Assembly (NCBI RefSeq): GCF_030269485.1
Contig: NZ_BSTL01000006.1
Span: 1-64,000, forward strand
DNA from: Actinoplanes sp. NBRC 103695
Lineage (GTDB): Bacteria; Actinomycetota; Actinomycetes; Mycobacteriales; Micromonosporaceae
DNA: 64,000 bases
Reading direction: 5' to 3'
Shown here: piece by piece, positions 7,883 through 15,669 of the stretch
Numbering within the stretch: position 1 is the stretch's first letter
Layout: every line of letters begins with the position of its first letter
Made by a program: the position numbers and the translations under genes
The notes under the pieces: model-generated
What the model was told of the DNA's origin: nothing
Database searches by the model: none
What the model saw: the letters and a program-made list of their open reading frames with translations, nothing else

Positions 7883-8494
7883 TCAGGCAGGGCCGGACAC
7901 CCCGGGGCCGGACACCCCGGGGCCGGACATCCCAGGAACGGCGCTCCGGCCGGTGAAACGGAGCCGATAGATCGCCGGCATCGGCATCCGCCGGGCGAAG
8001 GTGTAGTCGACGGCCAGCCCGAAGCCGGCCAGGATCCGCGAGATGAGGTGGCCGTGGCCGGCGACGAGAACGAGCTGGCCACGGTGCCGATCGACGATGG
8101 TCAGCACCGCGTCGACGGCGCGGGCGCTGAGCTGATCGAGGCTCTCGCCGCCGGGCCGGGCGAAGGAGAGGTTCGCCCAGCTCGCGGCGTAATGCGGTTC
8201 CCAGTCCTCGGTGAAGGGCAGGCCGTCGTCCCACTCCCGCAGTTCCCAGCGGGTGCGGACGGGCAGGCCGAGCGCGTCCGCGGCCGGCTGGACGGTCTGG
8301 ATCGCCCGCCGGTGCGGGCTGGACCAGATGGCCGCCGGCCGCGGCTCGGTCAACGTCGCCACCAGTTCCGCCGCCTGGCGCATCCCCTCCGCGGTCAGCG
8401 GCCGGGTGAGCTCGTCCGGGCCGTCGGCGCTCCGCAGGACGGGCAGCGCGTGCCGGACCAGCACCACCTCGGTGGACGCCGCGTCTCCGGTCAT
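7883..8494 (-). CDS. Histidine phosphatase family protein
   Basis: A 203-residue protein of the phosphoglycerate mutase-like superfamily. The phosphorylated His is in LVRHALPV (Arg14-His15), with PLTAEGMRQA, an SSPHRRAIQT segment carrying the second Arg, and AGHGHLI holding the second His. Substrates range from small phosphates to sugar phosphates. The ATG overlaps the stop of the truncated monooxygenase (ATGA), so it was the second gene of that operon, and the scar at about 9320 removed the ancestral operon promoter. Its last residues repeat PGVSG because a 15-bp tandem repeat (7891-7935) forms the 3' end of the gene. Confidence 0.85.
   Translation of the reverse strand: MTGDAASTEVVLVRHALPVLRSADGPDELTRPLTAEGMRQAAELVATLTEPRPAAIWSSPHRRAIQTVQPAADALGLPVRTRWELREWDDGLPFTEDWEPHYAASWANLSFARPGGESLDQLSARAVDAVLTIVDRHRGQLVLVAGHGHLISRILAGFGLAVDYTFARRMPMPAIYRLRFTGRSAVPGMSGPGVSGPGVSGPA
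7891..7935. repeat. 15-bp tandem repeat, three copies
   Basis: Three units of GGCCGGACACCCCGG (7891-7905, 7906-7920, 7921-7935; the last has two substitutions). In frame they encode the PGVSG repeats at the C-terminus of the histidine phosphatase, just before its stop at 7883-7885. Confidence 0.9.
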
Positions 8495-9325
8495 GCGTCC
8501 GGCCCCGGACGGGACGGCACGGACACCGGTGCCGTGGGCGGCGGGCGCCAGTCGGCGTAGCGGGCCATCGAGCGCAGGGCGAACCGGGGCGGGACCACTC
8601 GCATGAGGGCGTTGCGGCCGGCCACGGCCAGCGGGTTCGCCAGCTGCTGACCGAATCGCCCGATGGTCCGTGACGCGCGGGCCACCTGCTGGCTGCGGGG
8701 GCGGCGCTCCCGGTCGTACGCTGCCGCCACGTCCGCCCGGCCGGCCAGGGCGGCCAGCACGACGGCGTCCTCGAGCGCCTGGTTGGCGCCCTGGCCGAGG
8801 TTCGGCGTCATCGCGTGGGCGGCGTCGCCGAGGAGGACGACCCTGCCCTGCACGTACGTCGGCAGGGGCTTGTCGAGGCACGCGAGCTCGTCGCGGAGGA
8901 CGGTGCCGGTCGCGGCGATGAGGGCCGGGATCGGCTCGTGCCAGGTGCTGAACCGGGAGTCGACCTCGGAGGGCGCGGTGCCGGGCGTGGCGTTGACGGC
9001 GGCGAACCAGTAGATCCGGCCGTCCTCCAGTGGCACGATGCCGAACTCGGCGCCGCGGCCCCAGCTGATCGCGACGGGAAGCTCGCCGCGCCAGGCCGGC
9101 GCTATTCCGCGCCAGGCGGTGACCCCGATGGGTACGGGCCGGGAGACGCCGGGCCACAACTGCTCCCGTACGGCGCTGCGGATCCCGTCCGCGCCGACCA
9201 CCAGGTCGGCTTCGATCCGCACGTCTCCGTCCCGGCCCTGGCCGACGACCACGCCGTCCGCCGAGACGCCCGTGACCCGCGTGCCTGTCCGGACGGTCGC
9301 GTCCTCCGGCAGGGCGTCGAGAGAT
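8491..9325 (-). pseudogene. FAD-dependent monooxygenase, N-terminus deleted
   Basis: The remaining 275 or so codons encode the middle and C-terminal parts of a PHBH-fold aromatic monooxygenase: VVGADGIRSAVR, the second FAD motif GRVVLLGDAAHAMTPNLGQGANQALEDA, and a C-terminal helical end. Homology begins at LDALPEDATV. About 105 residues that should precede it, including the GxGxxG dinucleotide site, are missing. Upstream in the same frame are Arg-rich nonsense codons that are the antisense of a TetR tail. Without the FAD-binding Rossmann segment the product should be inactive. The stop overlaps the start of the histidine phosphatase, so the pair was an operon. Confidence 0.75.
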
Positions 9326-9575
9326 CCGGACGATCCTCGCCCATGGGGATGCCGCGCGCGCCCAGTCGGCGTCGATGCTCGCGGCCGCGGGCGCCCCCGA
9401 TCCGCAGCGGGCCGGTGACCACCTCGTCGCCTGCATCGACGGGTTGATGTTCGACCGGCTGGCCGGCGCCGGCGCCCGCAGCGCCCCACCTCCCGGCACC
9501 GCCGCCAGCCGCGCCGAGCTCGCCGGCGCGGTCGCAGCGGTCCTGCGCGGGTTCACCACGGCGCACGGCGACTGA
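9315..9575 (+). pseudogene. 3' remnant of a TetR-family regulator
   Basis: Reading in the frame of the stop at 9573-9575, about 85 codons give a typical TetR C-terminal ligand domain: EIRTILAHGDAARAQ, SMLAAAGAPDP, DHLVACIDGLMFDRL, and a final ELAGAVAAVLRGF helix. No HTH domain is present; upstream of about 9315 the DNA becomes the antisense of the monooxygenase. The arrangement fits an ancestral divergent regulator-enzyme pair whose shared promoter region and both 5' ends were removed by one deletion. Confidence 0.7.
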
Positions 9576-9707
9576 CCCCGGGCCGTCGGCGCCGCCCTCC
9601 CACAGGCGGACAGGCTCGACCCGGCAGCTACGCCCGGAACGGGCGGCAAAGGCGGGACCACCCCACGGGCTCGCCGAGGTGGCGGGACCGTGGAGTGGTC
9701 GTACCCG

Positions 9708-10715
9708 TCAAACGGTTTTGATCTTGTGGGAGGCGGCGATCAGGTTCTCGGCGGCCTGGCGGAGGCCCTCGAACTGGTCGAGCTCGGCGTCCTCGTGTTC
9801 GATGTTGACGGCCATGCCGGGGTCGACGTCGGCGAGCGCCTGCAGGAACGGGGTCCAGAAGTCGTCGACGCCGTAGCCCCGGCCCACCGCCACGAACTGC
9901 CAGGACGGAGAGCTGGGCCAGACGTTGAGCGTGTTGTCGCCGCCGATGCTGAGCGGGTCCGCGCCGGCCGGGGTGCGGGTGAAGCGGTCGTCGAGGACGC
10001 CGTAGAGGCGGACGTTGCCGGCGTTGATCCGGGTGTCCTTCGCGGCGGCGTGGAAGACCAGGTCGCCCAGGTGGCGGACCGCGGCGACCGGGTCGATGCC
10101 CTGCCAGAACAGGTGGCTGGGGTCCATCTCGGCGCCGATGTGCGTGGCGTTGGTGCGTTCCACCAGGCGTTCCAGGGTGGCCGGGTTGAAGACGATGTTG
10201 TGCGGGTGCATCTCGACGCAGACCTTGACGTCCGCCGCGGCGGCGCGGGCCTGGATGTCCTTCCAGAACGGGACCGCCACCTCGTCCCACTGGTGGTCGA
10301 GGATGTCGGTGAACTGGCTGTCCCACGGGTTGACCACCCAGTTGGCGGTCTTCGCACCGGGGTGACCGCCCGGGAGGCCGGACATAGTCACCACGCGCCG
10401 GACGCCGAGCAGGGCGGCCAGCTCGATGCTGCGGTGCAGGTCCTCGGTGTGCTGCGGGCCGACCAGCGGGTCGGGGTTGAGCGGGTTGCCGTTGCAGTTC
10501 AGGCCGGTCAGGGTGATGCCGTGCCGGTCGAACCGCCCGAGGTAGTCCTCGCGGGCGCCGGCGCTGGCGAGCAGGTCGCCGACCGGCAGGTGCGGGGTGC
10601 CGATGAAGCCGCCGGAGTTGATCTCGGCGCTGGTCAGGCCCAGCCCGGCGAGGGTGCTCAGGGCCTCGTCGAGCGGACGGTCGTGCAGGCAGGCGGTGTA
10701 GGCGCCGAGCTTCAT
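9708..10715 (-). CDS. Sugar phosphate isomerase/epimerase (AP endonuclease 2 fold)
   Basis: A 335-residue TIM-barrel protein. LGAYTACLHDRPLDEAL, AEINSGGF, GLNCNGNPLNP, VCVEMHPHNIVFNP, GAEMDPSHLFWQGID and VNIEHEDAELDQ place the usual metal-binding Glu, Asp and His residues of the xylose-isomerase-like family. It is co-transcribed with the dehydrogenase at 10712, overlapping by 4 bases (ATGA). Such pairs oxidise and isomerise inositols, keto-sugars or glycosides. It is at the distal end of the LacI-controlled unit. The exact substrate is unclear. Confidence 0.85.
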   Translation of the reverse strand: MKLGAYTACLHDRPLDEALSTLAGLGLTSAEINSGGFIGTPHLPVGDLLASAGAREDYLGRFDRHGITLTGLNCNGNPLNPDPLVGPQHTEDLHRSIELAALLGVRRVVTMSGLPGGHPGAKTANWVVNPWDSQFTDILDHQWDEVAVPFWKDIQARAAAADVKVCVEMHPHNIVFNPATLERLVERTNATHIGAEMDPSHLFWQGIDPVAAVRHLGDLVFHAAAKDTRINAGNVRLYGVLDDRFTRTPAGADPLSIGGDNTLNVWPSSPSWQFVAVGRGYGVDDFWTPFLQALADVDPGMAVNIEHEDAELDQFEGLRQAAENLIAASHKIKTV

Positions 10716-11872
10716 GCGGGTCCTTCCTTGAAGGCTCTGGTGACGGCGTCGAGGACGCGGAGGTTGTGCAGCCCGTGCGCCATGTCGGGGCAGGCGGGCA
10801 GGCGGCCCAGGCCGCCGATCTGGTCGAGGAACGCGCGGGCCTGGAAGACGAAGAAGTCGTTCTGCCCGTGCCCGACGGTCGGGAAGTCCATCGGCAGGCC
10901 GCCCGCGACGTACGGGTGCCACGGGCCGATCGACACCGTGCGAGGACCGTTGCCGGCCCGGGCGGGGCCGTCGTCGATGATGCTGAACTCGGCCGGCCGG
11001 TTCAGGTCGAACGAGGCGGTGCCGCCCTCGCAGAACAGGTCGAACTTGAGGGTGTTGGCATGCCCGTACGCGACCCGGGACAACGCGAACGTGCCGACCG
11101 CGCCGTTCGCGTGGCGGCTGGTGTACGTGCAGACGTCCTCGTTCTCGACCGGATCGCGCTCGGTGCTGAGCTCGACGCCCCCGGCGTGCCCGACCGCCAC
11201 CCCGAGCGGGCGCGGGCGATCCTTGATCAGGGTGGCCATCGTGGTGCCGTGCACGGCCACGGTCTCGCCGCAGAAGAACTCGGCCAGGTCGGCCAGGTGG
11301 CTGCCGATGTCGGCCAGCACGCCGCTGCCCCGGCCGCCCCGGTAGCGCCAGCTGATCGGGCGCTGCGGGTCGAAGCCGTAGTCGCACCAGTAGTTGCCGA
11401 TGAAGTGGCGTACCGCGCCGAGCCGTTCCTCGACCTGCGCCTTGATCGCGTTGACGGCGGGGGAGCGGCGGAACGTGAAGCCGACCGCGTTGACCCTTTC
11501 CGAGGATGCGGCCGCTTTCACCATGGCCTCCGCGTCGGCGATCGTAGGGGCCAGCGGCTTCTCGCACAGGACGTGCTTGCCGTTCTGTAAGGCGGCTTCG
11601 GTGATCTCGCGGTGCAGGTTGTTGGCGACGGCGACGCTGACCGCGTGCACCTCGGGGTCGTCGATCACCCGGCGCCAGTCGGTCTCCGTCTTCTCGTAGC
11701 CGAACCGCCGTGCCGCGTCGGTCGCGAACGGCTCATGCACGTCGGCGATCGTGACCAGGCGGGCGACGGGCCCGCCGAGGTCGTAGAGGCTCGCCGCGTT
11801 CCGGTACGCGCTGGCGTGCGCGCGGCCGACCATGCCCGCGCCGATCACCGCCACGCCGATCTGCTGGGTCAT
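10712..11872 (-). CDS. Gfo/Idh/MocA family oxidoreductase
   Basis: A 386-residue NAD(P)-dependent sugar dehydrogenase. The N-terminal Rossmann motif is GVAVIGAGMVGRAHA and the family motif CEKPLAP follows near residue 109; the C-terminal half has the alpha/beta substrate domain with the SWRYRGGRGSGVLADIGSH segment containing the active-site Asp and His. It is the first gene of a two-gene unit and faces the LacI gene across a 78-bp region that holds the operator at 11887. I infer that it oxidises a sugar or polyol whose presence releases the LacI repressor. Confidence 0.9.
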   Translation of the reverse strand: MTQQIGVAVIGAGMVGRAHASAYRNAASLYDLGGPVARLVTIADVHEPFATDAARRFGYEKTETDWRRVIDDPEVHAVSVAVANNLHREITEAALQNGKHVLCEKPLAPTIADAEAMVKAAASSERVNAVGFTFRRSPAVNAIKAQVEERLGAVRHFIGNYWCDYGFDPQRPISWRYRGGRGSGVLADIGSHLADLAEFFCGETVAVHGTTMATLIKDRPRPLGVAVGHAGGVELSTERDPVENEDVCTYTSRHANGAVGTFALSRVAYGHANTLKFDLFCEGGTASFDLNRPAEFSIIDDGPARAGNGPRTVSIGPWHPYVAGGLPMDFPTVGHGQNDFFVFQARAFLDQIGGLGRLPACPDMAHGLHNLRVLDAVTRAFKEGPA

Positions 11873-11886
11873 GGTGCAGGCCTCCT

Positions 11887-11900
11887 TTAAAGCGCTTTAA
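11887..11900. promoter_or_regulatory. Probable LacI-family operator
   Basis: TTAAAGCGCTTTAA is a perfect 14-bp palindrome with the central CG typical of LacI/GalR operators. It sits 14 bases upstream of the oxidoreductase start and 50 bases upstream of the lacI start, so a bound repressor would block both promoters and provide autoregulation. Confidence 0.8.
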
Positions 11901-11950
11901 GCACGAGTACTATCAGCCGGGTCTCGTCCGGGTGTCAAGGGAGGTTCGCT

Positions 11951-12943
11951 GTGGATCAACGGCCGCGGCTGGAGGACGTCGCCGCCCGGGTCGGTGTGTC
12001 CACGGCGTCCGTGTCGCTCGTGCTGCGCGGGGCGCCCGGCCCCAGCGAGCAGACCCGCGCGCGGGTGCTCGCGGCCGCGTCCGAGATCGGCTACCGGGTC
12101 GACCGGGCGGCCTCGCTGCTGGCCCGCCGCCGCCGGCATCAGCTCGGGGTGCTGCTCGACGTGCGCAGCCCGTTCCACGCGGAGCTCGTCGAGGAGATCC
12201 AGGTCGAGGCGGACCGGATCGGGTACGAGGTGGTGCTGTCCACGCTGACCCGCAGCCACGACGAGTCCCGGGCCATCGCGTCACTGCTCGACTTCCGGTG
12301 CGAGGCGCTGCTCCTGCTCGGCCCCGACGCCTCCGTCACGTCGCTGGCGAAGCTCGCCGCCCAGGTGCCGGTGGTCGTGGTCGGCCGCCAGGTCGCCGAG
12401 CCGTCGGTCGACGTGGTCCGCCCGGCCGACGACGTGGGGGTGGCCGCCGCGCTCGACCATCTGATATCCCTCGGGCATCGTGAGATCGCGTTCGTCGACG
12501 GCGGCAAGGGTGCGGTGGCCTCGGCCCGGCGCCGCGGCTACCGCACCGCGATGCGCCGCGCGGGGCTCACCTCGCGGGTGATCGCCGGCGACCACACCGA
12601 GGAGGGCGGCATCCGGGCCGGCCGGTCGCTGGTCGCGGCGGGCGACCGCCCCACCGCCGTCATGGCGTCCAACGATCGCTGCGCGGTCGGCCTGCTCGAC
12701 GCGTTCCTCCGGGCGGGCGTCGACGTTCCGGCCGCGATGTCGGTTGTCGGGTACGACGACAGCACGCTCGCGCGACTCGCCCACATCGACCTCACCACCG
12801 TGAACCAGGACGCGCCCGCCCAGGCCCATCACGCGGTGGCGGCCGCGGTGTCCCGCCTCGACGAGGCCCGCACCGACCGGGTCGAGGTGGTGCTGCGCCC
12901 GCAGCTCGTGATCCGCGGAAGCACCGCCGGCCCGTCGCGGTGA
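11951..12943 (+). CDS. LacI-family transcriptional repressor
   Basis: A 330-residue protein starting at GTG. The N-terminal HTH is classic: RLEDVAARVGVSTASVSLVLRG, with the hinge helix around RAASLLARRR. Residues 60-328 form a periplasmic-binding-protein-like sugar sensor (LGVLLDVRSPFHAELVEEI, IAFVDGG, TAVMASNDRCAVGLLDA, VGYDDSTLARL, LTTVNQD). It is divergent from the sugar isomerase/dehydrogenase operon and very probably controls it through the palindrome at 11887. The inducer is unknown. Confidence 0.9.
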   Translation: MDQRPRLEDVAARVGVSTASVSLVLRGAPGPSEQTRARVLAAASEIGYRVDRAASLLARRRRHQLGVLLDVRSPFHAELVEEIQVEADRIGYEVVLSTLTRSHDESRAIASLLDFRCEALLLLGPDASVTSLAKLAAQVPVVVVGRQVAEPSVDVVRPADDVGVAAALDHLISLGHREIAFVDGGKGAVASARRRGYRTAMRRAGLTSRVIAGDHTEEGGIRAGRSLVAAGDRPTAVMASNDRCAVGLLDAFLRAGVDVPAAMSVVGYDDSTLARLAHIDLTTVNQDAPAQAHHAVAAAVSRLDEARTDRVEVVLRPQLVIRGSTAGPSR

Positions 12944-13095
12944 GCGGGGGAGAGCGGTTTCTGAGAACTTCCTGAATCGGCGGGCGTGGATTGCCTGGTA
13001 AGGCCACAGATTCGCGGGCGGAATGCCTCAGGTGACCGCCCTAGCGTTTGCGATCCCTGAACGGTCGTCCAAACCCCCGAGACGGAGATCGACCC

Positions 13096-14766
13096 ATGTC
13101 GGATCGGAATGTGAGCCGCCGCAACGTGCTCAAGGGCGCCGCGGCGCTGGGTGGCGCCGGGCTCGTCGTGGCCACGGCAGGTGGCGAGGTGGTGGCGGCC
13201 TCGAGCAAGCTGGCCGCCAAGAACACGCCTCAGCCGTACACCAGCATGTTCCGGCGCCCGCCCGTGCTCATGCCCTCCGAGCAGGGCGTCGACGAGAAGG
13301 GGCCGTTCCAGCGGTACTGCCTCACGCAGAAGGTCGGCCGCGCGAGCATCGTGCCGGGCCTGACCACCGAGATCGCCGGCTACAACGGGATCTTCCCCGG
13401 CCCGACCATCTCCGTGCAGCAGGGCACCCGTACCGAGGTGCGGATCGCCAACCGGCTGACGGTCCAGAAGCTGAACGGGCTGCCGTTCCGGACCGTCACG
13501 CACCTGCACGGCTCGGCGTCGCTGCCGCAGTACGACGGGTACGCCAACGACTGGACCGTGTCGGGGAACTGCAAGACCTACAAGTACCCGAACTGGCAGC
13601 AGGCCCGCACGCTCTGGTACCACGACCACAACCACCTGAGCACCGCGCAGAACGTGTTCACCGGGATGGCCGCGCAGTACCACCTGCACGACCCGTACGA
13701 GCAGGCCCAGCTTCCCCAGGGCGAGTACGACGTCCCGCTGTTCGTCAGCGACATGGCGTTCAAGGCGGACGGCTCGGTGGCGTTCGACGACTCGGACCAC
13801 GCCGGTTTCATGGGCGACACGATCCTGGTGAACGGCGTGCCGTGGCCGAAGATGCGGGTCAAGCCGCGGGTCTACCGCTTCCGCATGCTCGCCGCCGGCA
13901 TCTCCCGCTCGTTCCGCTTCACGCTGAGTACCGGCGACCCGATGTACGTCGTGGGCACCGACGCCGGCATGACGCCGAAGGTGACCGCGGTGCAGTCGTA
14001 CCGGCACGGGGTGGCCGAGCGGTACGAGATCCTGATCGACTTCCGGAAGTACAAGGCCGGTCATAAGATCGAGCTGAAGAACCTGAGCAACAAGAACAAC
14101 GTCGACTTCGCCAACACCGGCAAGATCATGCAGTTCGAGGTGGTCGCCGACTCGGGGGCGCCGGACCCGTACGTGATCCCGAAGACGCTGGACCTGGGCC
14201 CGCAGCCGTTCAGCAACCGGGGCGCCATCGAGGTCAACAAGCTGACACCGGACATGGCGAAGGCCCGCCGGCGGGTGCGCGTGGAACGCAAGCACGGCCT
14301 CTGGACGATCAACGGGGAGACCTGGGAGGACGTCGAGGCGACGAAGTTCCAGCGCGTCCTGGGCAACCCGAAGCCCTACGACGTGGAGATCTGGGACCTG
14401 GTCAACGAGTCGGGCGGCTGGTTCCACCCGCTGCACATCCACCTCATCGACGGCAAGATCATCGGCCGGAACACCACTCCGGACGGCAAGGCCCACCCGT
14501 GGGAGGGCGGCGGCAAGGACGTCTTCTACCTCGGCGAGAACGAGACGGTCACCGCGCTCATGCAGTTCACCACCGGCGACGGCAACGACGGCGGCCGGTA
14601 CATGGTGCACTGCCACAACCTGGTGCACGAGGACAACGACATGATGATCCAGTTCGCGGTCGGGGACGTGAACATCAACGACCCGATCACCTCCGACCGG
14701 CCGGGCCTCGACGACCGGGACGAGCAGCCCTCGGTCTACGCCCCCGGTTTCCCCCTGGGGTCCTGA
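13096..14766 (+). CDS. Tat-exported multicopper oxidase
   Basis: A 556-residue enzyme starting at the ATG after a GGAG site. The N-terminus has a twin-arginine signal (SRRNVLKGAAALGG), so it is folded with copper before export. All four copper motifs are present: HLHG (136-139), WYHDH (174-178), HPLHIH (444-449) and HCHNLVHEDNDM (505-516), with Met516 as probable axial type 1 ligand. The layout resembles CotA, bilirubin oxidase or phenoxazinone-synthase-like three-domain oxidases, which oxidise phenolics, metals or tetrapyrroles with four-electron reduction of oxygen. Its stop overlaps the next start by one base, giving a two-gene operon closed by the terminator at 15541. Confidence 0.9.
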   Translation: MSDRNVSRRNVLKGAAALGGAGLVVATAGGEVVAASSKLAAKNTPQPYTSMFRRPPVLMPSEQGVDEKGPFQRYCLTQKVGRASIVPGLTTEIAGYNGIFPGPTISVQQGTRTEVRIANRLTVQKLNGLPFRTVTHLHGSASLPQYDGYANDWTVSGNCKTYKYPNWQQARTLWYHDHNHLSTAQNVFTGMAAQYHLHDPYEQAQLPQGEYDVPLFVSDMAFKADGSVAFDDSDHAGFMGDTILVNGVPWPKMRVKPRVYRFRMLAAGISRSFRFTLSTGDPMYVVGTDAGMTPKVTAVQSYRHGVAERYEILIDFRKYKAGHKIELKNLSNKNNVDFANTGKIMQFEVVADSGAPDPYVIPKTLDLGPQPFSNRGAIEVNKLTPDMAKARRRVRVERKHGLWTINGETWEDVEATKFQRVLGNPKPYDVEIWDLVNESGGWFHPLHIHLIDGKIIGRNTTPDGKAHPWEGGGKDVFYLGENETVTALMQFTTGDGNDGGRYMVHCHNLVHEDNDMMIQFAVGDVNINDPITSDRPGLDDRDEQPSVYAPGFPLGS

Positions 14767-15530
14767 TGCGGGCCCGGATCTGCCTGGTACTGATCGTGCT
14801 CCTGGCCGGCGTCGCGCTGGTCGGGCGGTCGGCGGGATGGTTCGCGAGCCCGGTCGCGGCCACCACGCCGGTCGCCCGGATCGTCAGCGACGACACCGGC
14901 GACGGTCAGGCGACCACCACCTTCGACAAGGCGATGGTCCGCAAGCGCGCGGCGATCGCGATCCGTCCCGGTCCCGGGGCCGACCGCGCCCGGATCGCCC
15001 GGGAGATGCGGGCCATCGCCAAGGCCAGCCCCAGGGTCGGGTCGCTGGAGCCGGCGACGTTCGCGGTGTTCAGCCAGGACATGCTCGAGTACCTGGTCCC
15101 GGAGATGACCTTCGTGGCGCCGGAGGGCGTGTCGGTCGAGACGACCGAGGCGATGATGCGCGACCTCCAGCCCGCGGATGTCGCGTTCTACCTGGTCCAG
15201 CCGGTGCTGGTGCACGACATCACGTTCGGGGTGATCACCGCGACCCGGACGCCCGAGCAGGTGCGGAAGGCGGAGGACGCCGAGGGCATCGTCACCGATG
15301 TCCTGGGGCGTTACGACACCGAGCCGCAGAGCCGGGGCCTGACGATCCGGTACTTCGGGGCGGTCCTCAGCGACAACTCGATCGCCACGGTGCGCGAGGC
15401 CATGGGCCGGGCGGCCGGGCTGCCCGCGGACCGCGTACAGGTCTCGGCGAATCTGCCCGGACCGGGCGTGGACCTGAGCAACGGCGCCTACCTGGTCGAC
15501 GACGAGTCGGTGAATCACACCCACAAGTAG
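14766..15530 (+). CDS. Secreted or anchored protein of unknown function, coupled to multicopper oxidase
   Basis: A 254-residue protein whose ATG overlaps the oxidase stop (TGATG). Residues 5-22 form one hydrophobic segment, a signal peptide or anchor, so the remainder is extracytoplasmic. The body is mixed alpha/beta with no cysteines and no motif I recognise; the end is His-rich (VNHTHK), which could bind metal. Because of the translational coupling I infer a partner of the oxidase, for example in copper delivery, substrate capture or stability. There is no direct evidence for any of these. Confidence 0.7.
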   Translation: MRARICLVLIVLLAGVALVGRSAGWFASPVAATTPVARIVSDDTGDGQATTTFDKAMVRKRAAIAIRPGPGADRARIAREMRAIAKASPRVGSLEPATFAVFSQDMLEYLVPEMTFVAPEGVSVETTEAMMRDLQPADVAFYLVQPVLVHDITFGVITATRTPEQVRKAEDAEGIVTDVLGRYDTEPQSRGLTIRYFGAVLSDNSIATVREAMGRAAGLPADRVQVSANLPGPGVDLSNGAYLVDDESVNHTHK

Positions 15531-15540
15531 CGAACCCCCT

Positions 15541-15576
15541 CTGAAGCCGCCCTGAACGAGTTCAGGGCGGCTTCAG
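15541..15576 (+). terminator. Strong hairpin terminator
   Basis: A perfect 16-bp inverted repeat (CTGAAGCCGCCCTGAA at 15541-15556 and its complement at 15561-15576) with a 4-base CGAG loop, ten bases after the stop of the unknown secreted gene. It separates the oxidase operon from the peroxidase gene. Confidence 0.9.
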
Positions 15577-15669
15577 CGTGTGGTCAGGGTCACGCGAGTC
15601 CGTTCAAACCGCGCAAGCCCACCATTTGATGAAATTCCCGGTTCTCCTCCGCTCCCAAGGAGTCACCGC

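Noticed and set aside
11951..12943. This LacI gene as the CebR that acts at 6501
   Set aside because: Its own divergent operator differs from the CebR box and its neighbours are sugar dehydrogenase and isomerase genes, not a beta-glucosidase or cellobiose transporter.
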